NCBI GenBank assembly: GCA_905236735.1
Contig: CAJOOU010000132.1
Coordinates: forward strand, 1 to 7,233
Origin: an uncultured Eubacterium sp.
GTDB taxonomy: Bacteria; Bacillota; Clostridia; Lachnospirales; Lachnospiraceae
DNA length: 7,233 nt
Reading direction: 5' to 3'
Shown: positions 1 to 5,417 of the stretch, one piece after another
Position numbering within the stretch: position 1 is the stretch's first letter
How the letters are laid out: every line of letters begins with the position of its first letter
Notes under the pieces: generated by a model
The model's input: the letters and a program-made list of their open reading frames with translations, nothing else
What the model was told of the DNA's origin: nothing
The model's database searches: none
Position numbers and translations under genes: made by a program

Positions 1-28
1 AACCCGGGAGAAATTGTCGGAGCAGGCA

Positions 29-57
29 TTGACATTTATATAAAACTATTGTATATT
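29..57 (+). promoter_or_regulatory. Promoter of the tRNA-Thr gene
   Basis: A perfect -35 hexamer TTGACA (29-34) is followed after exactly 17 bases by a -10 hexamer TATATT (52-57), one mismatch from consensus. The predicted transcription start is near position 64, which gives a leader of about 16 nt before the tRNA at 80. This is the architecture expected of a housekeeping sigma-A promoter for a stable RNA. The call rests on hexamer match and spacing only. Confidence 0.85.
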
Positions 58-79
58 TACATAGTTGCATAAGAGATAT

Positions 80-152
80 GCTGCCTTGGCTCAGTCGGTA
101 GAGCGTCGCCTTGGTAAGGCGGAGGTCGGCGGTTCAAGTCCGCTAGGCAGCT
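80..152 (+). tRNA. tRNA-Thr (anticodon GGT)
   Basis: A full cloverleaf can be folded by eye. The acceptor stem GCTGCCT (80-86) pairs with AGGCAGC (145-151). The D stem GCTC (89-92) pairs with GAGC (101-104). The anticodon stem 106-110/118-122 encloses the loop TTGGTAA, with anticodon GGT at 113-115, which reads ACC and ACT threonine codons. The T stem 128-132/140-144 encloses the canonical TTCAAGT loop. The discriminator base is T152. The 3' CCA is not encoded (CTT follows), so it must be added by tRNA nucleotidyltransferase. The gene stands alone between its own promoter and terminator. No duplicated 3' end that would suggest an integration site is visible downstream. Confidence 0.97.
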
Positions 153-159
153 CTTTACG

Positions 160-187
160 AAAACCCGGTTTTTACACCGGGTTTTTT
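160..187 (+). terminator. Intrinsic terminator after tRNA-Thr
   Basis: The hairpin has arm AAAACCCGGT (160-169) pairing with ACCGGGTTTT (176-185) around a 6-nt loop, and a run of six T (182-187) follows directly. The stem begins only 8 nt after the tRNA 3' end. It should close the tRNA transcript and separate it from the MATE gene. The A-rich left flank means it could also work weakly on the other strand. Confidence 0.9.
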
Positions 188-209
188 ATACAATAAATAT
201 ACCTTAAAA

Positions 210-216
210 AGAGGTG
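210..216 (+). promoter_or_regulatory. Ribosome binding site that sets the MATE start
   Basis: AGAGGTG lies 6 nt before ATG 223. An in-frame GTG at 214 gives a slightly longer reading frame, but that GTG is itself part of this Shine-Dalgarno sequence and so cannot be the start. ATG 223 is therefore preferred. Confidence 0.8.
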
Positions 217-222
217 AAAGTT

Positions 223-1542
223 ATGAATATGCTCGAAGGAAGCATAGGAGATAAGATAATAAAGTTTGTAATCCCGCTGGCAATCACAGGTATACTGCAG
301 CAGCTTTTTAACGCTGCCGATGTAATGGTAATAGGGCAGTTCGCCGGCAAAAGCGCCATGGCTGCCGTGGGCTCGAATGCGCCTGTCATAAATATTATGA
401 TCTGCCTTTTTATAGGTGTATCTGTGGGAGCCAATGTAGTTATAGCCAGATACATAGGGCAGGCGAGGGCAGATAAGGTAAATGACGCAGTCCACACTTC
501 TATATTGTTTGCCATAGTTAGTGGCGTATTTATAGCCCTTGTCGGACAGGTATTGGCCTCTCCGATGCTTCACGCCATGTCGGTGCCGGATGAGGTGTTC
601 CCGATGGCGGTCACATATCTGAGGATATATATGGGAGGTATGCCGGTAATATTATTATACAACTTTGAGTCAGCCATATTCAGGAGCAGCGGCGATACCA
701 GAACTCCGCTAATCTGTCTGGTAATATCGGGAATAATAAATGTGGTCCTTAACCTTTTTTTCGTTATAGTAATGCAGATGAGCGTGGCGGGAGTTGCCAT
801 AGCGACGGTTACGGCAAACTTTATCAGTTCGCTTTTGCTTTTCATCTTTCTGACGAAAAAAGAGGGCATGCTTAAGGTGGATGTAAAAAAACTCAGGATA
901 AATCCGGATGTGCTCAAAATAATGCTGAAGATAGGTATACCTGCCGGACTGCAGGGCGGAGTATTCTCGCTCTCCAATCTATGTATCCAGAGTGCGATAA
1001 ACTCCCTTGGCGAAGATGTTATGGCGGCATCAAGTGCGGCACTTAATATAGAAATTATCATATATTATATAGTTAACTCATTCGGTCAGGCGGCTACGAC
1101 ATTTGTCGGACAAAACTACGGAGCCGGTAATATAAAAAGATGCCGCAGGATTACCGGGACAGCTCTTTTGCAAAACATAATATTTACCGTAACCGTATCA
1201 CTTATCATACTTGCGGCGGGAAAGTTTTTACTCCGTTTGTTTAATTCGGATACGCAGGTAATAGAATACGGTTATATCAGATTAAAATTCATACTCGCAG
1301 CCGAAGGACTCACATCTGTGATGGAGACTCTTTCGGGTGCCATGAGGGGATACGGCAAATCGCTTGTACCGGCAGTCACCACCTTTGCGGGAGTGTGCGG
1401 AATAAGGATAGTATGGGTATATACGGTGTTTAAGGGACTCGGCACATATGCGTCTCTTATCAGCGTCTATCCCATCAGCTGGGCGGTAACGGCGGCCGCG
1501 CTTATACTCGCATACTATCTGGCGAGGCCGAAGACGGCATAA
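223..1542 (+). CDS. MATE family efflux transporter
   Basis: A 439-residue polytopic membrane protein of the multidrug and toxic compound extrusion family, close to the usual length of about 450. Such proteins export cationic drugs or metabolites in exchange for Na+ or H+. The sequence shows about twelve hydrophobic segments arranged as two homologous halves. The N-terminal half opens with LEGSIGDKIIKFVIPL (4-19) and carries GANVVIARYIGQ (69-80) and FRSSGDTRTPL (153-163). The second half repeats these as TTFVGQNYGAGN (292-303) and GAMRGYGKS (372-380). A short charged cytoplasmic linker (about 211-229) separates the halves. Substrate cannot be predicted. ATG 223 is chosen from its ribosome binding site. 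No convincing promoter lies between the tRNA terminator and the gene; only a TACAAT -10-like box at 189-194 without a matching -35 is seen. yraN follows 14 nt after the stop and is probably co-transcribed. Confidence 0.93.
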   Translation: MNMLEGSIGDKIIKFVIPLAITGILQQLFNAADVMVIGQFAGKSAMAAVGSNAPVINIMICLFIGVSVGANVVIARYIGQARADKVNDAVHTSILFAIVSGVFIALVGQVLASPMLHAMSVPDEVFPMAVTYLRIYMGGMPVILLYNFESAIFRSSGDTRTPLICLVISGIINVVLNLFFVIVMQMSVAGVAIATVTANFISSLLLFIFLTKKEGMLKVDVKKLRINPDVLKIMLKIGIPAGLQGGVFSLSNLCIQSAINSLGEDVMAASSAALNIEIIIYYIVNSFGQAATTFVGQNYGAGNIKRCRRITGTALLQNIIFTVTVSLIILAAGKFLLRLFNSDTQVIEYGYIRLKFILAAEGLTSVMETLSGAMRGYGKSLVPAVTTFAGVCGIRIVWVYTVFKGLGTYASLISVYPISWAVTAAALILAYYLARPKTA

Positions 1543-1551
1543 AAGGGGGAG
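1543..1551 (+). promoter_or_regulatory. Strong ribosome binding site for yraN
   Basis: AAGGGGGAG starts right after the MATE stop codon (1540-1542). Its GGGGGA core (1545-1550) ends 6 nt before the ATA codon at 1557. No ATG, GTG or TTG lies in the yraN frame at a workable distance, so this site points to ATA 1557 as the initiation codon. Confidence 0.75.
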
Positions 1552-1556
1552 TATTT

Positions 1557-1910
1557 ATAAACAAAAGAAGTATTGGGGACAGGTATGAGGAACTCGCGGT
1601 AAGATATCTTTTAAAACAGAGGTATAAAATCATCTTCAGAAACTACAGATGTAAAATAGGAGAGATTGATATCATAGCCCGGGATGGCAGGTACTATGTA
1701 TTTGTTGAGGTTAAATACCGTAAATCTTTAAGAGGAGGAGACCCGGCGCTTGCTGTGGATTATAAAAAACAGGTGACAATAAGCCGGGTGGCGCAGCAGT
1801 TTCTCATAAGCAAAAAGATAGGGCTGAGCGTGCCCTGCAGGTTTGATGTGATCACATTTACCGGAGAGGATATAAGGCATATTAAAAATGCCTTTCCGGG
1901 AAGGAGATAG
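1557..1910 (+). CDS. yraN: YraN/UPF0102 family putative nuclease, with a probable ATA start codon
   Basis: The frame encodes a 117-residue protein (if AUA is read as the initiator Met) that matches the UPF0102/YraN family, whose members are about 115-130 residues. After the initiator it begins NKRSIGDRYEELAVRYLL, the family's usual N-terminus. It then has RNYRCKIGEIDIIARDG (28-44), FVEVKYRK (49-56) and RFDVI (95-99). GEIDII and the E-V-K motif (E51, K53) are the conserved acidic and lysine residues of a PD-(D/E)XK nuclease-like fold; the biological role of the family is not established. The gene starts 14 nt after the MATE stop behind a strong ribosome binding site, so the two are probably one transcript. 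The oddity is the start: the codon at the family's usual Met position is ATA, and no canonical start occurs in frame until well inside the protein (GTG, codon 67). The body of the gene is intact. Family identity is secure; the start codon is an inference. Confidence 0.87.
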   Translation: MNKRSIGDRYEELAVRYLLKQRYKIIFRNYRCKIGEIDIIARDGRYYVFVEVKYRKSLRGGDPALAVDYKKQVTISRVAQQFLISKKIGLSVPCRFDVITFTGEDIRHIKNAFPGRR

Positions 1911-1922
1911 GTGCTCATTTCC

Positions 1923-1951
1923 TTGAGAATTAAGTGATAATATGTTAGAAT
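1923..1951 (+). promoter_or_regulatory. Extended -10 promoter of degV-lepB
   Basis: A -35 box TTGAGA (1923-1928) and a -10 box TAGAAT (1946-1951) are separated by 17 bases, and TG at 1943-1944 forms an extended -10 (TGnTAGAAT). Transcription should start near 1958, about 28 nt before the degV start codon. The site lies in the 75-nt gap after yraN, so degV-lepB can be expressed independently of the MATE-yraN pair. No operator-like palindrome is visible. Confidence 0.75.
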
Positions 1952-1985
1952 ACTCTTTGATTGTGAATAAAAGGAGATAGAAGAA

Positions 1986-2855
1986 TTGAGTAAAGTAGCT
2001 GTTTTGACAGATTCCAACAGCGGTATTACGCAAAGTGAAGCCAAGGAGATGGGCGTTTTTGTTTTGCCTATGCCGTTTTATATTAACGAAAAGCTGTATT
2101 TTGAAGATATAGACTTGTCCCAGGAGCAGTTTTACGAGCTTTTGGAGGATGATGCAGCGGAGATTACCACATCGATGCCTGCGCCGGGAGATACAATAGA
2201 TACATGGAAAAAAATCCTGGAGGATTATTATGATGAGATTGTATATATCCCGATGTCGAGCGGGCTTTCGAGCTCGTGCGCTACGGCAATAAGCCTGTCG
2301 GAAGAAGAGGAGTTTGCCGGAAAGGTACATGTGGTAAATAACCAGAGGATATCCGTTACTATGAGGCGTTCGGTGCTTGATGCTCTAAGGCTGGCACAGG
2401 AGGGCAAATCCGGAGCCGAAATCAAAAAGATTCTTGAAGATGACAGATTTAATTCGAGCATCTATATTACAGTGGATACATTAAAATACCTTAAAAAGGG
2501 CGGCAGACTCACACCGGCCGTGGCGGCGCTTGCCACACTGCTTAAAATAAAGCCGGTGCTTCAGATACAGGGTGAAAGACTTGATACATTTTCAAAGGCG
2601 CGCACTATGAAGCAGGCCAAGCAGATAATGATTGATGCTTTAAAAAGCGATATAGAAAAGCGTTTCGGAAATGACGCAGACGGGTGCTATATAGATATGG
2701 CATATACCAAAGACAGAGAGTCGGCGCTTTTGTTAAAAGAAGAACTTGAGGCACAGTTCCCGGGACATGATATTATGCTTAATCCTCTTTCATTAAGCGT
2801 TTCCTGCCATATAGGACCGGGCTCTTTGGCTTGCACAGTAACCAAAAAACTTTAA
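1986..2855 (+). CDS. DegV family protein (fatty-acid-binding)
   Basis: A 289-residue cytosolic protein of the DegV family, normally about 280-290 residues. DegV/FakB proteins bind a long-chain fatty acid; in Firmicutes FakB presents it to the kinase FakA, which makes acyl-phosphate for phospholipid synthesis. Family landmarks are the N-terminal TDSNSGI (8-14), TTSMPAPGD (61-69, the TSqP-type loop), MSSGLSSSC (90-98), TLKYLKKGGR (165-174) and the C-terminal HIGPGSLA (275-282). These contribute to the lipid head-group pocket in solved relatives. The usual Asp in the V-I-D-(S/N) strand is Asn here (VVNNQRIS, 116-123). Translation starts at TTG 1986, 9 nt after AAGGAG (1971-1976), and the protein begins MSKVAVLTDS as expected. 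lepB follows after 32 nt. No fakA gene is in the window, so the lipid role is inferred from the family. Confidence 0.93.
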   Translation: MSKVAVLTDSNSGITQSEAKEMGVFVLPMPFYINEKLYFEDIDLSQEQFYELLEDDAAEITTSMPAPGDTIDTWKKILEDYYDEIVYIPMSSGLSSSCATAISLSEEEEFAGKVHVVNNQRISVTMRRSVLDALRLAQEGKSGAEIKKILEDDRFNSSIYITVDTLKYLKKGGRLTPAVAALATLLKIKPVLQIQGERLDTFSKARTMKQAKQIMIDALKSDIEKRFGNDADGCYIDMAYTKDRESALLLKEELEAQFPGHDIMLNPLSLSVSCHIGPGSLACTVTKKL

Positions 2856-2876
2856 GACCGCAGACGGGGAATAAAC

Positions 2877-2882
2877 GGAGGA
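2877..2882 (+). promoter_or_regulatory. Ribosome binding site that sets the lepB start
   Basis: GGAGGA in the degV-lepB spacer lies 5-6 nt before ATG 2888. The longer frame that opens at 2831 would overlap the end of degV and has no such site, so the start at 2888 is chosen. Confidence 0.82.
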
Positions 2883-2887
2883 TAATT

Positions 2888-3529
2888 ATGGGAAACAGCG
2901 ATAGGGAAAAAATTGAACTTGACAGGGAGCTTGAAGCCCAGTCCAAACAGCAGGTGGCAACTGAAATCGGTACTTATATCAGAATCATCATTATAGCGAT
3001 TATTTTCGCAATAATACTGTTTCAGGTGATTTTTATAAATGCATTTGTACCGAGCGGTTCGATGGAAAGTACGATTGATGCGGAGACTCATCTTATCGGA
3101 TACAGGCTCGCATATCTTTTTGAGGAGCCTGAGCGTGGAGATATAGTGGTATTTAAATATCCTGTAAACGAGGATGATAAATACATTAAAAGAATTATCG
3201 GCCTCCCGGGAGAGACGGTGGAGATATCAGACGGAAACATATACATAGACGGCACACTTCTTGAAGAAGGTTATCTGACAGAGGAGTGGACGAGCTATAA
3301 CGACGGATATTATTACGAGGTGCCGGAGGATTCGTATCTTTTACTCGGAGATAACAGGTCGGTTTCGCTGGATTCGAGGTTCTGGGCTTCGGAGGCCATA
3401 TCGGAGGGACTTGCAGATACCGAAGAAGAGGCGGTTTCGTACAGCTTTGTGACAAGGGAGCAGATAGTTGCCAAGGCGCTTTTTGCTTTCTGGCCAAAGA
3501 TATATAAGATAGAGGACTATGATTATTAA
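2888..3529 (+). CDS. lepB: Type I signal peptidase
   Basis: A 213-residue membrane-anchored serine protease that removes signal peptides from exported proteins on the outer face of the cytoplasmic membrane. A charged cytoplasmic N-terminus (1-29) precedes one transmembrane helix (about 31-51). The S26 family boxes then follow in order: VPSGSMEST (54-62) with nucleophile Ser58; RGDIVVFKYP (83-92); YIKRIIGLPGE (99-109) with general base Lys101; and LLGDNRSVSLDSRFW (152-166). The single N-terminal helix and moderate length fit the Gram-positive SipS type. An acidic segment of about 20 residues (167-186) sits where Bacillus SipS-type enzymes have only a few residues between the DSR motif and the final strand (REQIVAKALF, 190-199). 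The gene ends 6 nt before a strong terminator and is probably co-transcribed with degV; no functional link between the two is known to me. Confidence 0.95.
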   Translation: MGNSDREKIELDRELEAQSKQQVATEIGTYIRIIIIAIIFAIILFQVIFINAFVPSGSMESTIDAETHLIGYRLAYLFEEPERGDIVVFKYPVNEDDKYIKRIIGLPGETVEISDGNIYIDGTLLEEGYLTEEWTSYNDGYYYEVPEDSYLLLGDNRSVSLDSRFWASEAISEGLADTEEEAVSYSFVTREQIVAKALFAFWPKIYKIEDYDY

Positions 3530-3530
3530 A

Positions 3531-3566
3531 AAAATGCTCAGTCAGTTTTTCTGACTGAGCGTTTTT
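3531..3566. terminator. Bidirectional terminator between lepB and paaK
   Basis: A 10-bp perfect stem, GCTCAGTCAG (3536-3545) pairing with CTGACTGAGC (3551-3560), closes on a TTTTT loop. A runs stand on the left (3528-3534) and TTTTT on the right (3562-3566), so both transcripts end in a U tract. It starts right after the lepB stop codon and lies 9 bases from the end of paaK, serving both convergent operons. Confidence 0.93.
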
Positions 3567-3574
3567 ATCTTATT

Positions 3575-4816
3575 TTATAATTCTCTATGATCAAATACGC
3601 GCTGGGTTTTCTTCTCGGAGCGTGGGAGAGTACCTACAGGTACCACGGTAACTCTTGGCGTTACGCTCATCTTGGATTTCATTGCTTCCTTTATGTGCCG
3701 GGCCGTGCGCTCAAAGTTGACGCGTCCTTCGGCTTCGGCCGTAATGAGGATGACATCCCTGCCGGTTTCTTCGTCGTGGGCAATGTTAATATTGTATTCG
3801 CTTGATACTCCGTCTATCTGGCCGAGGAGTTCTTCGACCTGGCTCGGGAACATATTCACTCCGTGTACCTTAAACATATCGTCGCTCCTGCCGCGGATAA
3901 TATCGAGTCTGGGGTGAGAGCATCCGCATGGGCACTCTCCGGGTATGATGCGGGAGAGGTCGTGTGTACGGAAACGGATGAGAGGAGCGCCTTCTTTAAC
4001 GAGGGTAGTGATAACGATTTCGCCTTCTTCGCCGTCTTTTACAGGCTTTCCTGTCACCGGGTCAATTATTTCTATATAAATAAAGTCGTCCCAATAGTGC
4101 ATACCATCCTGCTTGTCGCAGTTTATACCTATACCCGGTCCGTAGATTTCTGTAAGTCCGTAGATATCGTAGAGCTCTATGCCGAGTTTTTCCCTGATGT
4201 ATTCCCTCTTTTTTTCGCTCCATCTTTCAGAGCCTATTACGCCTTTTTTGAGATGAATGTCGCCTTTCATACCGCGTTTATCTATCTCTTCGGCAAGTAG
4301 CAGGGCATAAGAAGATGTGGCGCATAATACGGTTGCCTTCAAATCCACCATCATCTGAAGCTGTTTTTCGGTGTTGCCCGGTCCCATAGGGATGGCCATG
4401 GCACCGAGTTTTTCGGCTCCTGCCTGAAATCCTATGCCGGCAGTCCAAAGCCCGTATCCCGGGGTAATCTGCAGTCTGTCGTTTGGGGTGATGCCGGCTG
4501 TCTCATAGCAGCGGGCAAACATGATGGCCCAGTCGTCCACATCCTTTGCGCTGTAAGGTATGATAACAGGTTTGCCGGTCGTACCCGAAGAAGAATGTAT
4601 TCTTACAACTTCCTCGTCGGGGATGGCCTGTATACCGAGAGGATAGGCATTGCGCAGATCCGCCTTGCTGGAAAACGGGAGCTTTTCAAAGTCCTCTGTG
4701 GTATTGACTCCGGATATGCCCATATCCCTGTAGAGCTTTCCGTAGTAGCTGTCTGTTTTGATGAGCCGTTTGATTTGGGCATCTATCTGCCCGAGCTGTG
4801 TTTTGCTTGGTTTCAT
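3575..4816 (-). CDS. paaK: Phenylacetate-CoA ligase family enzyme (AMP-forming arylacetate-CoA ligase)
   Basis: A 413-residue cytosolic member of the PaaK branch of the ANL adenylate-forming superfamily, close to the family's usual 420-440. The expected reaction is arylacetate + ATP + CoA giving arylacetyl-CoA + AMP + PPi. Visible motifs are the phosphate-binding loop SSSGTTGKP (75-83), the adenine-binding YGLTE (219-223), RTHDLSR (283-289) where Asp286 should contact ribose, the hinge region RGRSDDMFKVHGVNMFP (308-324), and the C-terminal LPRSEKKTQRVFD (397-409) with the candidate catalytic lysine 402 or 403. A CPCGC motif (295-299) has a third Cys where relatives usually have Arg. ATG 4816 is preferred over an in-frame start at 4864 that would overlap iorB, because AGGAGGG lies 4 nt upstream. 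It is the last gene of iorA-iorB-paaK, 19 nt after iorB, so the likely substrates are phenylacetate, 4-hydroxyphenylacetate or indoleacetate. Confidence 0.93.
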   Translation of the reverse strand: MKPSKTQLGQIDAQIKRLIKTDSYYGKLYRDMGISGVNTTEDFEKLPFSSKADLRNAYPLGIQAIPDEEVVRIHSSSGTTGKPVIIPYSAKDVDDWAIMFARCYETAGITPNDRLQITPGYGLWTAGIGFQAGAEKLGAMAIPMGPGNTEKQLQMMVDLKATVLCATSSYALLLAEEIDKRGMKGDIHLKKGVIGSERWSEKKREYIREKLGIELYDIYGLTEIYGPGIGINCDKQDGMHYWDDFIYIEIIDPVTGKPVKDGEEGEIVITTLVKEGAPLIRFRTHDLSRIIPGECPCGCSHPRLDIIRGRSDDMFKVHGVNMFPSQVEELLGQIDGVSSEYNINIAHDEETGRDVILITAEAEGRVNFERTARHIKEAMKSKMSVTPRVTVVPVGTLPRSEKKTQRVFDHREL

Positions 4817-4820
4817 TTTT

Positions 4821-4827
4821 CCCTCCT
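4821..4827 (-). promoter_or_regulatory. Ribosome binding site that sets the paaK start
   Basis: On the minus strand AGGAGGG precedes ATG 4816 by 4 nt, within the 19-nt iorB-paaK spacer. It rules against the longer reading frame that opens at 4864 inside iorB. Confidence 0.82.
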
Positions 4828-4835
4828 GTTGTGTA

Positions 4836-5417
4836 TTATTTTCCCAGATTGTATCCTGTCTCAAAGGCTTTGAGATTTATGTCGGTAAATTTGGCCGGAA
4901 CGGTTTTTTTGATTTCTTCGGTAATGGTTTCTTTTTCTATCATAAGCCGGCCGCTGCCTGATGCAGCACCCAAAAGCAGGATGTTTAAAAATTTGATGGA
5001 GCCAAGTCTGCTGCACTCTGCAGGTCCGTCCACAAATATGCAGGAATGGTTTTTACCTAAATAATCTATCATATCATCTGCTTTATATCCTGAGGGGCTG
5101 AGCGCTTCTCCAGCCGGAATGGTGGCTGCGGTATTTACTATGGCTATACCGCCTTCTTTTAAATAAGAAATATTTCTTACTACCTCCGCCGGCTCAAATC
5201 CTAGCAGTATGTCCGCATGTCCTTTCCGTATGAGGGGAGAATACACATCAGAGCCTATTCTTACATGACTGGTCACGCTGCCTCCGCGCTGCGCCATACC
5301 TATTGTTTCGGCGCTTCTTACGGGAAGGTTTTGTGACATGGCTGAGGCAGCAATGATTTTGGAGGCAAGGACGGTGCCCTGACCGCCAACTCCGCAGATT
5401 AGTATATCCTGATTCAT
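4836..5417 (-). CDS. iorB: Indolepyruvate:ferredoxin oxidoreductase, beta subunit
   Basis: A 193-residue cytosolic protein matching the small (beta/gamma-domain) subunit of IOR, which is usually about 190-200 residues. It opens with the glycine-rich family signature ILICGVGGQGTVLAS (5-19), followed by SAETIGMAQRGGSVTSHVRIG (35-55), ILLGFEPAEVVRN (70-82) and NILLLGAASGSG (145-156). This domain corresponds to the gamma part of pyruvate:ferredoxin oxidoreductases and partners IorA, which carries thiamine diphosphate and the iron-sulfur clusters. Its ATG shares one base with the iorA stop codon (TAATG), and its ribosome binding site lies within the last iorA codons, which suggests translational coupling and matched amounts of the two subunits. 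paaK follows after 19 nt. Confidence 0.95.
   Translation of the reverse strand: MNQDILICGVGGQGTVLASKIIAASAMSQNLPVRSAETIGMAQRGGSVTSHVRIGSDVYSPLIRKGHADILLGFEPAEVVRNISYLKEGGIAIVNTAATIPAGEALSPSGYKADDMIDYLGKNHSCIFVDGPAECSRLGSIKFLNILLLGAASGSGRLMIEKETITEEIKKTVPAKFTDINLKAFETGYNLGK

Noticed and set aside
1..72. Possible C-terminal tail of an upstream gene: one frame runs open to TAA at 41-43 and another to TAA at 70-72.
   Set aside because: The pieces are 13 and 23 codons, overlap a near-perfect tRNA promoter and show no recognisable motif, so neither can be told from chance.
80..222. tRNA-Thr as an integration (att) site for a mobile element.
   Set aside because: No copy of the tRNA 3' end is seen downstream and there is no integrase or phage-like gene; the neighbours are housekeeping-type genes.
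172..573. A 133-codon minus-strand frame overlapping the tRNA terminator and the MATE gene start.
   Set aside because: It lies opposite conserved MATE motifs, is of odd composition rich in Tyr and His, and its 3' end falls in the terminator; it is a shadow.
1901..1980. A 10-bp direct repeat AAGGAGATAG at 1901-1910 and 1971-1980, the first followed by a GTG with an 8-codon frame ending at 1937.
   Set aside because: The repeat is just two Shine-Dalgarno-like strings, one being the end of yraN. The mini-frame runs through the degV promoter -35 box and would lie upstream of its start site, so it is probably chance.
3863..4300. A 145-codon open frame on the plus strand opposite paaK.
   Set aside because: It is antisense to a gene with clear family motifs, shows no recognisable domain, and looks like a codon-bias shadow.
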